DNA of 64,000 nucleotides from Micropruina sp. GTDB taxonomy: Bacteria; Actinomycetota; Actinomycetes; Propionibacteriales; Propionibacteriaceae. Shown here in pieces: positions 1-8,427 of this stretch; position 1 is the stretch's first letter; every line of letters begins with the position of its first letter. The stretch spans positions 186,001 to 250,000 of the forward strand of contig JADJTO010000005.1 in the NCBI GenBank assembly GCA_016711105.1, in the 5' to 3' direction. A program made the translations under genes and the position numbers. The notes under the pieces are model-generated. The model was not told where the DNA came from, made no database searches, and saw nothing but the letters and a program-made list of their open reading frames with translations.

Positions 1-641
1 GCTTCTACGCGGCGGTGGCGATGGGGGGCTCCGCTGATCCGGTCTTGGCGGCGGTGGCTGACACGGTCACGCGGCGCAACATCCCGCTGGACTGTTTCGA
101 CCGGTTCTTCGATGCGATGACGCTGGATCTGACCCGGACGACCTGGCGGGATTGGCCCGAGTTGCGCGACGGCTACATGGAGGGCTCGGCGGCGGTGATC
201 GGCGAGATGATGCTGCCGGTGCTGCAGCCTCGGGTGGCTGAGGCGATCGCCCCGGCGCGGGCGCTGGGCCTGGCGTTTCAGCTGACCAACTTCATTCGCG
301 ATGTGGGCGAAGACCTCGATCGCGGACGGGTTTACCTGCCGCAGGACGAGCTTGCCGCCGCCGATGCTGACCCGTGGTTGCGGACGGTGACCCCGCAGTG
401 GCGGACGTTCCTGGCCGGTCAGATCGCGCGCAACCGGGAGCTGTACGACCAGGCCCGTCCGGGGATCGGCATGCTGCCGGGCGCCTCGGCCCGTTGTGTC
501 GCAGCGGCGCTGACCCTGTACTCGCGCATTTTGGACGAGATCGAGGCCGCCGACTACGACGTGTTCTCCGGGCGACGCCGAGTTTCCAATCTCCGCAAGG
601 GCGCTACCGTGGTGGCAACCTTTCTCCGCCCCACTCCCTGA
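1..641 (+). CDS. crtB: phytoene synthase (C-terminal part, cut by window edge)
   Basis: Condenses two geranylgeranyl diphosphates to phytoene, the first committed step of carotenoid synthesis. Only about 213 C-terminal residues are present and the frame is open to the left edge, so the first Asp-rich motif lies outside. The second diphosphate/Mg-binding motif is clear (FIRDVGEDLDRGRVYLP), preceded by LGLAFQLTNF, both typical of squalene/phytoene synthases. The stop TGA is 11 bases before the GTG of the next gene, whose ribosome site GAGGAG follows the stop, so the two are probably co-transcribed. crtI and crtE would be expected to the left. Confidence 0.92.
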   Translation, partial: FYAAVAMGGSADPVLAAVADTVTRRNIPLDCFDRFFDAMTLDLTRTTWRDWPELRDGYMEGSAAVIGEMMLPVLQPRVAEAIAPARALGLAFQLTNFIRDVGEDLDRGRVYLPQDELAAADADPWLRTVTPQWRTFLAGQIARNRELYDQARPGIGMLPGASARCVAAALTLYSRILDEIEAADYDVFSGRRRVSNLRKGATVVATFLRPTP

Positions 642-652
642 GGAGCTGTGCC

Positions 653-1673
653 GTGAGCCAGAGCCAGACGCTCGTCCGTGCCTTGCAGGAGCGGTTCCCG
701 TTGCTGCGGCCGCCGACGATTCCCGCTGGAGCGACTGCCTCAGCCCGATGAGGCCCACCTGCGGTCCACCTGGCGGCAGGCCAAGGTGAGCCGGATCGAG
801 AAGGGGCTGGCGCTGTCTCAACAGCGCAACCCGGGCGGCTGGTACGTGATCGGGGCCAGCGAGGACGTCGGCCGTACGACGTCGATCGTCCGCTCGATCG
901 GGGGCGTCGAGGTGGTGCTGTGGCGCGACTCGTCCGGAGCTTTGGTGGCCGGGCCGGGGGAGTGCCCGCATATGGGCGCGTCGTTGGCGGCCGGGGTGGT
1001 CAACGACTCGGTGCTCTACTGCCGCTGGCACGGCTACGAAGTGGACGCCCGGGGCACGCGCGAATGGCAGCCGTTTCCGGCGCTCGATGACGGGGTGCTG
1101 CTGTGGGTGCGGCTGGGCACGGCCGGTGAGGCGCCGTTGGATCGTCCGGTGATCTGCGAGCGGCCGCCGCTGGGGGAGTCGCTGTCGGCCGTGATCGCGA
1201 TCCCGGGGACGTGTGAGCCCAAAGACATCGTGGCCAACCGGCTCGATCCGTGGCACGGGGCCTGGTTCCATCCGTACGCGTTCAGCCACCTGACCGTTGA
1301 TGATGCGGCCAGCACCGATGAGGAACTGCTGGTGGACGTGGCTTTTCGGCTGAACCGCACCTGGGGGATTCCGGTGCGGGCTCGGTTCACCTGCCCCGAT
1401 GCCCGGACGATCGTGATGCACATCGTCGAGGGTGAAGGGGCGGGCAGCGTGGTTGAGACCCACGCCACCCCGATGGGGATCAACCGCGACGGCCAGCACC
1501 GGACGATGATGGTCGAGGCCACGATCGCCTATTCGCCGCGGACCGGCTTTCAGCTGACCCGACATCTCAGCCCGTTGTTGAAGCCGATGGTGCGGCGGAC
1601 GGCGCGCCAGCTCTGGGTGGACGATTTGGTTTACGCCGAGCGGCGCTACCAGCTACGCAGTCGAAGGGTGTGA
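653..1673 (+). CDS. Rieske [2Fe-2S] oxygenase-like protein (DUF5914), frameshifted near its start
   Basis: Probable Rieske non-haem iron protein of the kind found beside actinobacterial carotenoid genes. The Rieske cluster ligands are visible as CPHMG and CRWHG. A later segment, NRLDPWHGAWFHP, has the Asp-x2-His-x4-His spacing of the mononuclear iron site of ring-hydroxylating oxygenases. The natural start is GTG 653 behind GAGGAG, but that frame stops at 751; the main frame takes over near 722, and dropping one C of the CCC at 722-724 joins them (…TIP-LERLPQPDEAHLRSTW). Carotenoid oxidation is inferred from position between crtB and CrtU-type genes; the substrate is unknown. Confidence 0.8.
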
Positions 1674-1674
1674 C

Positions 1675-2171
1675 ATGGCTTTGAGGACCAGAATCGAACC
1701 CAGGTAGGTCAAGAGTCGGTCTGGGATTATCCGCGTCCGCCGCTGGTGCGCGAATGTGTCGACCCGATAGAGGTGTGGCTCGGCGGGGAGTTGATTTGCT
1801 CGTCCGATCATTCCTGGCAGGTGTTGGAGACAAGTCATCCGCCGACCTTCTACCTGCCGCGGGACGCGTTCGCGGCCGGGAGTCTCGAGCCTGCACGGGG
1901 GATGTCGGTGTGCGAGTTTAAAGGCCAGGCGCGCTATTTGAGTGTGGTCGGAGGCGAGCGCCGCGAGGATCATGCCGCGTGGTTCTACCCCTTCCCGAGC
2001 CCGGGTTTCCGGATGCTGGCTGATCACCTGGCTGTCTACGCCGGACGAATGGATCGCTGCACCGTGGCGGGGGTTGAGGTGATCCCGCAGCCAGGCAATT
2101 TCTATGGCGGCTGGATCATTCCCTCCGTCGTCGGCCCGTTCAAAGGGGACCCAGGCACGCTCGGCTGGTGA
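1675..2171 (+). CDS. DUF427 domain protein, frameshifted at N-terminus
   Basis: Small DUF427-family protein of unknown biochemical role. Recognisable blocks are SVWDYPRPP, VWLGGELI, TFYLPRDAF, CEFKGQARYLSV and a WFYPFPSPGFRMLADHLAVYAG stretch. The ATG at 1675 overlaps the end of the Rieske gene by spacing only (TGACATG), but its frame stops at 1705; adding one C to the CCC at 1699-1701 restores MALRTRIEPQ-VGQESVWDYP and one open frame to the stop. The annotated internal GTG at 1746 would remove the conserved WDYP block, so the upstream start is preferred. Last gene of the crtB-Rieske-DUF427 group. Confidence 0.8.
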
Positions 2172-2314
2172 GGTTTCCTGCCCTGAGTTTGCCATCGACT
2201 GCAACGTTCGCCGCCGCAATTTCGCCGGCGAGGGTTGCATTCGGCGGCAAGGTTTTCGTTCGAGCGCGGCGGACGGGGGGCGTAAGCTTCCCCGCCCGTC
2301 CAGAGGGGTCTAGC

Positions 2315-2506
2315 GTGAGTTGGATGAAGACAGCGCAACTTATCGGCGGGCTGGTTCTGGTAGCGGTCGGCCTTCTGTGGACACTCCAAGGGCTCGGCAT
2401 CGTCGGCGGAGGTGCGATGTCCGGTGTGACCCTCTGGGCGATCATCGGCCCGGCCGTCGCCGCCGGAGGTGCCTACCTGGTGCTTCGGTCGCGTCGGGCC
2501 GGCTGA
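2315..2506 (+). CDS. small two-helix membrane protein
   Basis: A 63-residue hypothetical protein starting GTG 2315 (ATG 2324 is an alternative, giving 60 residues). Two hydrophobic segments can be seen, roughly residues 8-28 (LIGGLVLVAVGLLWTLQG) and 35-56 (VTLWAIIGPAVAAGGAYLVL), separated by a glycine-rich turn, and it ends in a basic tail RSRRAG. This fits a small integral membrane protein. No function can be assigned. Upstream, 2172-2314 is non-coding and includes one copy of TCCTGCCCTGAG that recurs in the repeat zone downstream. Confidence 0.55.
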   Translation: MSWMKTAQLIGGLVLVAVGLLWTLQGLGIVGGGAMSGVTLWAIIGPAVAAGGAYLVLRSRRAG

Positions 2507-2566
2507 GCCTCCTCTTCCCCAGTTCCGTTGCGAACGCCGCGGTCAGGATCGGGAAGGGCAGTGCCC

Positions 2567-2982
2567 GTGTCACGAGGGCTTGCCCGGTCGCCCCGGTGCT
2601 GGGCGCTCGTCAGCGCACCGTCAGAGACACTCCTGACGGGACCGGACGCGATGTGCCCGCTAAGCTACCGAACGGCTAGGCGAGTGGAAGGCCAGTGCTT
2701 CATCGTCTCCAGAGCTGTCCTGCCCTGAGAAAGCGGGAGTGTACGAGGCGCGTAGCGGGTGACTTGTACGGAGGGCGGCCCGTGTCTGCTCGGGAAGCTG
2801 CGCTGGTGACGAGTGCGTGCCGAATGGCCCTGGTGGTGAGCGCTCGTCAGCGCGACCGTCAAAGACACCTGCCGAGTTCGGACGCGATGTCGGCGGCAAG
2901 CTACCGCGAGGCGAGTGGAAGGCCTAGCCATTCATCCCCATGAGGGGCCGTCCTGCCCTGAGGGACTCCAAGCGGGAACGTA
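2567..2982. repeat. degenerate direct repeat, about 235-bp period
   Basis: Two diverged copies lie at about 2567-2750 and 2803-2982. Shared anchors are GCGCTCGTCAGCGC at 2603 and 2840, GGACGCGATG, AAGCTACCG, AGGCGAGTGGAAGGCC and TCCTGCCCTGA at 2718 and 2951. The copies differ by many substitutions and small indels. No open frame with coding character spans them. The stretch 2507-3661 as a whole holds no gene I can support; besides this repeat and the next one I see only short spurious frames. Confidence 0.6.
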
Positions 2983-3314
2983 AGCCGCTTGCCGTTCTTC
3001 CACCGGAGGCAGCTTCGACGAGGGGTTGAGGTGGTCAACCTGGGGTCACCCGCTACTTGGCGCGGGAGCCTCTTGGGGCGATTGGGTGCGCCGGAGCGAC
3101 CGTCGGCAGCGCGGGCGCGAACCACGGCGATGGGTGATCCTCTGAGCGACGCTGTCGTCGGCCCGCCCTGCTCACTCGCGGACGAACCGTGTGACTTGAA
3201 CAAAGGCGCCTCGAGCTCACGGCGCGCTGGCCCGGATGTCGGCGCGAACTGGGGCACTGGCATCCGCAGCCGCCGTCCAGATCATGCGCGGCACTGTCCT
3301 CCACCCTGAGCGTC

Positions 3315-3678
3315 GGCCGGTTGGGCGGGACTTCTGCGTCCGCGGGCAGGGCGCGGGCAGCCAAGTCGCGATTGGGCGTGCCGGGGGCCGCTCGGGTGGG
3401 TTCCCGGCCAGCGCTCCCGTGTTCCGGTGGTTCGCCGAAGCGGCACCGGACGACGCCCTCCGTGCAGTCCTCGAACCGGCTGGGCGGCGTCTTGTTGGCC
3501 GGTAGGCGTGACTTATGCCTCCACGGAGATGCGCGGCTAGCCAGGTCACGTTTGGGCGCGCCGGAGTGCCGGACGGGTGGGTTCCCGGCCGGTGGTTCGC
3601 GTGCTCCGGTGGTTCGCCGAAGCGGCACCGGACGCCGCTCTCCGTGCAGTCTCCGATCTGGTCAGGCGGCGTCTTGTT
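3315..3678. repeat. tandem repeat of 182-bp units at the 3' end of the HNH gene
   Basis: Two adjacent units, 3315-3496 and 3497-3678, each begin with GGCCGG and a third GGCCGG at 3679 closes the register exactly. Internal anchors repeat at the same spacing: GGTGGGTTCCCGGCC, GGTGGTTCGCCGAAGCGGC and GGCGGCGTCTTGTTGGCC. The right end runs into the C-terminal codons of the DUF222/HNH gene on the - strand, so the repeat seems to be built from its 3' end plus flanking DNA. Confidence 0.65.
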
Positions 3679-5139
3679 GGCCGGCGTCTTGTTGGGCGGT
3701 GCTGGTGGTGGGTCGTTCTCGGCCGAGGGGGATGGTGCCGTCAGGGGTGACGAGGGCGTGGTAGCCGTGGGGTGATCGCCAGTGGAAGATGCCGTCGAGG
3801 AGTTGGGTGACGTTCCAGTCGGTGTGGGTTTTGGCGCGGTGGGTGCGTTTCCCGAACGGGCCGAGGTTGTTGGCCCGGGTTTGTTGGGTGCCGGGTGGTG
3901 CTTGGGGGTTGTAGGGGATGGTGTGGTCTTGTTCGCAGCCGCGGGCGGCCCGGTTGGACCAGGGGAAGGCTTCCACGGTGTGGCGGAGCAGGATGGCTTC
4001 CCGGAGCCGGTCGGGGATCTCGTATGCGTCGACTGCCGGGAGGTGGTCGTGGTCGAGGACGGGGACGACCCGGACGCGGCTGTGGCCGAGGAACTGCCGG
4101 ACTTGATCGAGGGTGACGGCCCCGACGTGTTCGACCCGACCGATCCCGGCGCCTGATCGCAGGGTGTCGTCGGCGATGTGGACATACAGGGTGGTTTTGG
4201 GCAGGAGTCGGTCGGGGTCGATGCCGGTCAGGTCGAGCACGGCCGGCCGCTCGTCGGTCAACAGGTCTTGGTCGGTGCTGCTGGTGGCGAGGAGTTGGGT
4301 GGCGTAGCCGGGGGTGGCCAGGATGCCGAGCGCTTTGGCTCGGAGTTGCTGTCTCGACCCTTCCTCCCCTCGGCAGGTCAGGACGTCGGCGACCCGGTTC
4401 AGCATGCCGTCGAGGAACAGTCCGTCTCGGGCGGCGAGGCGGGCGAACAGGGTGGTGGAGCCGTCCCGGATCTCGCCCACCATCACCTCATGCGCTTCCT
4501 GGGCTTGCTCGGCGCGGCGGGCGGCGGCTGCTGGGTCGGCTTTGATGATCAGGCTGGTCAGGTGCCGCAACGCTCGTGGCCAGGGCATCAGGAGGGAGGC
4601 GGTGGCCAGTTGCTCATCGACCCAGCGGGCCGCTGTGGCTTTCAAACCGGCGGAGGCGCAGTCGACGGCGACCCGGATGGCTTGCCACGTTTCGAGTTCG
4701 AGTTGTTGGACTGCTGTCCAGAGCCGGGGGTGGCGATGTTTCAGGGGGTGATGTGGAGCACCAGGGCGAGTTCGTGGGCGAGGAACTCCCCCACCAGCGG
4801 GGTTCCGTCGGCCCCACCGGCGACCAGCCGTTCCACCCCCCGATTCGCGGTCGTTTCGTTGACCCGATGCTGGAGGCACGCGGCCACAATCAACGACAAC
4901 TCATCAGCCTGGGCTTGTAACCGGCGTTCCCGGGCGGCAGCAAGCTGGTCGAACACGTCACCGCCCGATCCACCGCCGCCTGACTCTCCGCGGCTCGGCT
5001 CGCCGCCGCCTGACTCACCGCGGCCCGACTCACCGCCGCTCGGCGCACTGCCCGAACCACCGCGGCTCGAGCCACCAACGCCGGCCCCGTCCGCTTCTGT
5101 TTCGTCCATGTGTTCTATTGTGTAGCGACGCTCTGACAT
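3662..5139 (-). CDS. DUF222 / HNH endonuclease-type protein (13E12 repeat family), one frameshift
   Basis: Member of the DUF222 plus C-terminal HNH family known as 13E12 repeats in mycobacteria, often found near mobile or repeated DNA; real activity is unproven. The N-terminus is a Ser/Gly-rich linker, then a helical DUF222 part (FDQLAAARERRLQAQADEL…, HPRLWTAVQQLE…) and a C-terminal HNH-like motif GCEQDHTIPYNP…RANNLGPFGKRTHRAKT. The frame breaks at 4741-4745: one more base in the five-base G run (C on the coding strand) joins LVLHITP to LKHRHPRLW. Start ATG 5139 is used; ATG 5109 is an alternative. Its 3' end is contained in the 182-bp tandem repeat. Confidence 0.75.
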
Positions 5140-5344
5140 TTTGGTCCGCGACGAGGGGGATCGGCGAAAAACTTCTGACGAGTTTCGCGCCAAGGATCTC
5201 GCTCCAAGTTCGGCCACGCTCCAGACCTCGTGGCCAGACCAACTGGATCAGCCGTGATCAGCGGCGGGCTGACCTCGTGCGATTCTCGGTGCGCTTCGTT
5301 GACGCACAGGCCCGTGGCGCTCGCCGGATCCCGTAGCCAGCGCC

Positions 5345-6601
5345 CTAGGCCGCTGCCGAGCGAAGGTGCGCGACTAGGCGGTCCAGGTAGCGCACAGGCG
5401 TGTCCAGATCGGAGGTGGCAGTGGCGCTGATCGCCGTGGAGAGTGCGTCCGGGAGGTCTTCGGCCAGTGAGCGCAGGCGGTCGAGGAGTCGTCCCGGGTC
5501 AATCCGGGAGCGTCTGGCCAGCTTGATCCACTCGCGCTCCCTGACCTCGCCGAACCGTCGTTGACCCCCGATCGACATGGCTAGCCGATGCAGTCCGGAG
5601 TCCTCGCCGCGAGGTTCGTAGGGCAGGGCACTGGACAAGTCATAGAGCGGCGCCAGCCGGACCTGAGACCCCGAGAGTAGGAGGGCGAAGTTTTTGCCGT
5701 GGGCGTCCGAACCGCCGACCAGGTAGTTGAAGACGAGACTCTCAGTGAACCTCCACACGTCCTCGCCGCCGGAGGCTTCCCACAGCAGATCTGTGACGGT
5801 TGCTGCCCCCGGGCCACCGCTCTCCTCGTACTTCTTGCCGCGAGCCACGCCAAGGGCCTGGCACAGGTCCTCTTGGTGGATGCGCAGCGTCTCCCCCTGG
5901 TCGCGGACCCGGTCGTAGCGAGTCACGATGACGGCGCACAAGCCGTTGAACTCCTGGAACCGGGTCGGGGCAGCCCGCAGGCCAAGGTTAGACGCCGCCG
6001 CCATGGTCAGGTGCTCGTTCAGGCCGTGCCCCATGAAGCCGAGGGCGCCGGGTTTGACGATGTGAGTGGTCGGCTTGTTGCCGACGGCTTCGTGCCAGCC
6101 GCCATCCGTCCACGCCAGGGCGAACTTGGACTGGGCGCCGGCAAGACTCCAGCGCTCACCCGCGACGGTCCAGGAGCTCGCGTCCTGCCGCAGTTGTGCC
6201 AGCCGTGCGGCAATGTCGTCGTCACTCACGGCGAGGTAGCTGCCGTTCTGGCCTTGTACCTCACCTACCCGCTCCGGGGTGCAGAACTGGACGGCACCGG
6301 GGCACTCCTCGCCCATGTGGGTGAGGAGTGCAAACGGGTTCCTCGCCGAGACCCCGAACTGTCGAGCCCAACGGTCGCGGACGTCCTCGCTGTCAGGCAG
6401 GAGCCCGTCGATCCAGGGAGCGATCCGCCCCTGCCGGTAGACCTCGTCGGACAACGGCAGCGAGATAGACAGGGGCGTGGGGTTCGGGGCCGCCAGATAT
6501 GCCGCGTCGTAGCGGAAGCGCAGTTGAGGGTCCTGCGTCAGCCATCCGGCAACCTCACCGCCGATCAGGACGGCGAGCTCGCGCGCTCTCTTCGCCGTCA
6601 T
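5345..6601 (-). CDS. hipA: HipA-family serine/threonine kinase toxin
   Basis: Toxin half of a type II hipBA module; HipA kinases phosphorylate translation-related targets such as glutamyl-tRNA synthetase in characterised cases. The 418-residue protein has the N-terminal couple_hipA part (VLIGGEVAGWL), the nucleotide-loop segment SLAGAQSKFAL, the IHQEDLCQALG motif, the catalytic loop GGSDAHGKNFALL and the metal-binding YDLSS segment, all in normal order. Its ATG overlaps the hipB stop by four bases (ATGA), which is the usual coupled arrangement. The longer upstream frame is a shadow over hipB. Target in this organism unknown. Confidence 0.88.
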   Translation of the reverse strand: MTAKRARELAVLIGGEVAGWLTQDPQLRFRYDAAYLAAPNPTPLSISLPLSDEVYRQGRIAPWIDGLLPDSEDVRDRWARQFGVSARNPFALLTHMGEECPGAVQFCTPERVGEVQGQNGSYLAVSDDDIAARLAQLRQDASSWTVAGERWSLAGAQSKFALAWTDGGWHEAVGNKPTTHIVKPGALGFMGHGLNEHLTMAAASNLGLRAAPTRFQEFNGLCAVIVTRYDRVRDQGETLRIHQEDLCQALGVARGKKYEESGGPGAATVTDLLWEASGGEDVWRFTESLVFNYLVGGSDAHGKNFALLLSGSQVRLAPLYDLSSALPYEPRGEDSGLHRLAMSIGGQRRFGEVREREWIKLARRSRIDPGRLLDRLRSLAEDLPDALSTAISATATSDLDTPVRYLDRLVAHLRSAAA

Positions 6602-6915
6602 TTCTCGCCCCAGATGATCTGGTCGAGGTCGAACGCGGAGGGTGGCGATGGGGGAAGCTCCTCGAACACCACCCCGCCTCCGAGCGCCTTGACGATGGCC
6701 ATGATCTTGCCGATTTCGGCCCCCGGGTGACCCTTCTCGATCTTGATCAGAAGCTGACGGGAGACGCCGGACCGCTCGGCCAACTCCGCCTGGGTGAGTC
6801 CGCGACGTTCCCGCTCCTGCCGGAGCATGGCACCGAGGGTGAAGGTCGTTGTCGCTGGTCGGATCACAAATATCACGATACCGCGACATGTTGAAATGTC
6901 AAGGTTCAGCGACAA
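6598..6915 (-). CDS. hipB: HipB-like helix-turn-helix antitoxin
   Basis: Cro/C1-type HTH antitoxin that should bind HipA and repress its own operon. The HTH is clear: LRQERERRGLTQAELAERSG, then VSRQLLIKIEKGHPGAEIGK. The longest frame gives 105 residues from ATG 6915; GTG 6867 (89 aa) or ATG 6829 may be the true start because the longer form would run through the palindromic DNA that looks like the operator. The C-terminus ends DLDQIIWGEK and overlaps hipA by ATGA. Confidence 0.85.
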   Translation of the reverse strand: MSLNLDISTCRGIVIFVIRPATTTFTLGAMLRQERERRGLTQAELAERSGVSRQLLIKIEKGHPGAEIGKIMAIVKALGGGVVFEELPPSPPSAFDLDQIIWGEK

Positions 6916-6941
6916 TCGCGCACGTCGCTGAACCGCGACAT
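6881..6941. promoter_or_regulatory. candidate HipB operator region
   Basis: Three nested signals sit just before hipB. GGTTCAGCGAC (6903-6913) and GTCGCTGAACC (6924-6934) form a perfect 11-bp inverted repeat with a 10-base spacer. GACAT (6885-6889) and ATGTC (6896-6900) form a smaller one. CCGCGACAT occurs directly repeated at 6881 and 6933. Such symmetry upstream of hipB is the expected form of an autoregulatory operator. If so, hipB starts at 6867 or 6829. Confidence 0.5.
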
Positions 6942-6954
6942 CAGCGGGGTGGGC

Positions 6955-7050
6955 ATGAGTGATCGCGCGGGATTCTTCAGGCGGGGGTGGGCCTTGGCCA
7001 AGGAGCGCGTCCGCTGGGAGAAGCAGTGGGACGACATCAACGACGACTGA
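6955..7050 (+). CDS. possible 31-residue small protein divergent from hipBA
   Basis: ATG 6955 to TGA 7050 encodes a short charged peptide beginning MSDRAGFFRRGWALAKERV and ending DDINDD, basic at the front and acidic at the end. It reads away from hipBA and shares the palindromic intergenic region. There is no convincing Shine-Dalgarno beyond GGGGTGGG, and chance open frames of this size are common in G+C-rich DNA. Listed as tentative only. Confidence 0.25.
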   Translation: MSDRAGFFRRGWALAKERVRWEKQWDDINDD

Positions 7051-7080
7051 GCCCGACCACCGCGACCTGGTGCCGTGACA

Positions 7081-7644
7081 TCAGTGCCTCAGTTGGCTGA
7101 GCCACCTGGCTGCGATGGCCTTGTCCGAGGCGACGTCGGCCGAAATCAGGAACACGTCGAGCCGTGCCCGGACGCCCCACGGGCCCTCTGCGGGAACGAC
7201 AAGGAGGGTGACGTCGTCGGGGACTGGCGATCCGCCGGGCTCTCGAAGTGCCCGTTGGACGCGGCTAGCTTGTGGCCCGGATGCCAGCGCAAGCAGCCCG
7301 CGAGGTGCCGGGGTTCCTCCGGAACGTCGCAGCTGATCGCGCCAGTCGGACGCCCAGGCACTCGATTCGGTGAGCACCGGAGCGATCGCCGCCTGCAGCG
7401 CGGGCTGGCCCACGGGGTAGGGGGCGCCGGCAAGTCGCTCAAGGTCCGCCGTGTGGTTCGGACGCGCGTACGCAGCGACGAGTGAGGTCCACCAGTCATC
7501 CCAGGCAGGTGTGAGCTCCGACTCCGGCCAGTCAACGGGCGCCGGTGGCACGGTCAGGAGTTGAGATGGGATGTGGATGAGTGTCCGGAGTCGCAAGGCC
7601 ACAGCGAGGGGCTCCGGTCGGCCCTGAGTTAAGGCGAAGTTCAC
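7081..7644 (-). CDS. hypothetical protein, 187 aa
   Basis: I do not recognise this family. The protein starts at GTG 7644 with GGGA about nine bases upstream. It is soluble-looking, rich in Trp in the middle (WDDWWTSLVAAYA; WASDWRDQLRR) and Pro/Ala rich elsewhere, with no signal peptide or membrane segment. The C-terminal part VRARLDVFLISADVASDKAIAARWLSQLR looks like an alternating strand and helix. It lies in the accessory stretch between hipBA and a secreted protein, with no operon partner. Confidence 0.55.
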   Translation of the reverse strand: MNFALTQGRPEPLAVALRLRTLIHIPSQLLTVPPAPVDWPESELTPAWDDWWTSLVAAYARPNHTADLERLAGAPYPVGQPALQAAIAPVLTESSAWASDWRDQLRRSGGTPAPRGLLALASGPQASRVQRALREPGGSPVPDDVTLLVVPAEGPWGVRARLDVFLISADVASDKAIAARWLSQLRH

Positions 7645-7698
7645 TGGTTCCCTATTTGATACATCTAGCGAGCGAGTGGCTCGACTGCGAATGGGTAT

Positions 7699-8248
7699 TT
7701 AGCTGATGAACTCCCAATCCCAGGGGTCCTTTAGGAAACAACTGCCACCCCACGCCAAGGTTACTTGACCGGACAGTGATGCGTATGCAAGGCCGTATCC
7801 GGTGCCTCGCGAGCGGGTGGATGAGTAGCTGGACGCCATCATCCAACCGGCGTCGCCCCAGGTCCCTTCAAGACCGCTATCACTATCCAGTAACCCGTTA
7901 GTTGACGGAACGCGACCGGGCCGAGAGACGATGTGAATCCGTATGAGAAGGTGGCTTCGCGAAAGCCCGTATCGCGAATGAAGATCCAAATTGATCCACA
8001 GGAACCTGTGAGAGTGTTTGCGGGCTGGATGCCATTCTTGCTTGCGGAAGGGCAGTATGCACGTTCAACCGCGTACCTTCGTACCTTCCGCTCCATCCCT
8101 GCGCAATCCAATGTCATGGGGACTGTCATGATCTGGGAAGAGTCGCGGGGCAGGCTGTCCGCTGCTTCGGCGGTCCTCCCGCTGAGAGCGAACAGGATCA
8201 TGATGGGAATGAGCATTGCAGCAAGTGGGCGCTTCTTGGGGGCTCCAT
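7699..8248 (-). CDS. secreted Cys-containing hypothetical protein, two apparent frameshifts
   Basis: Unknown exported protein of about 182 residues once repaired. Frame 8216-7839 contains a hydrophobic signal core and the cleavage-like end RTAEAAD. Adding one base to the G run at 8238-8242 links it to ATG 8248 and yields a textbook signal peptide (MEPPKKRPLAAMLIPIMILF…). A second shift near 7897 joins GPVAFR to STNGLLDSDSGLEG and the C-terminal GGSCFLKDPWDWEFIS. The mature part has four Cys (LDCAG, AYCPS, GSCGS, GSCFL), suggesting two disulphides. Base composition is visibly less G+C rich than its neighbours, a sign of transfer. Confidence 0.5.
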
Positions 8249-8427
8249 TGGGGTAATGGTGACTTAGTGCGGGCTGGTGTCACCATCATTACCAAGTGTT
8301 AGTCTCAGTCAAGCAGTGTCGCCCAATCGAGTCGGACCTGGAGTGTCAGCGGCCAGTGGCCGCCAGTGAACCGGTCCCCGAGGGCGCTGGCCCATTCCTG
8401 ACTAACGACTTCTTCAGGTCGAAGTAG

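Noticed and set aside
1746..2171. DUF427 protein starting at GTG 1746
   Set aside because: This start would drop the conserved WDYPRPP block that lies in frame just upstream.
3217..4185. 322-codon - strand frame rich in Ser/Thr/Pro overlapping the HNH gene
   Set aside because: Shadow in another frame of the HNH gene and of the 182-bp repeat; the HNH frame carries the recognisable motif.
5345..6889. HipA starting upstream at 6889
   Set aside because: The extra N-terminus is hipB read out of frame; the ATG at 6601 gives the ATGA overlap and the normal HipA start.
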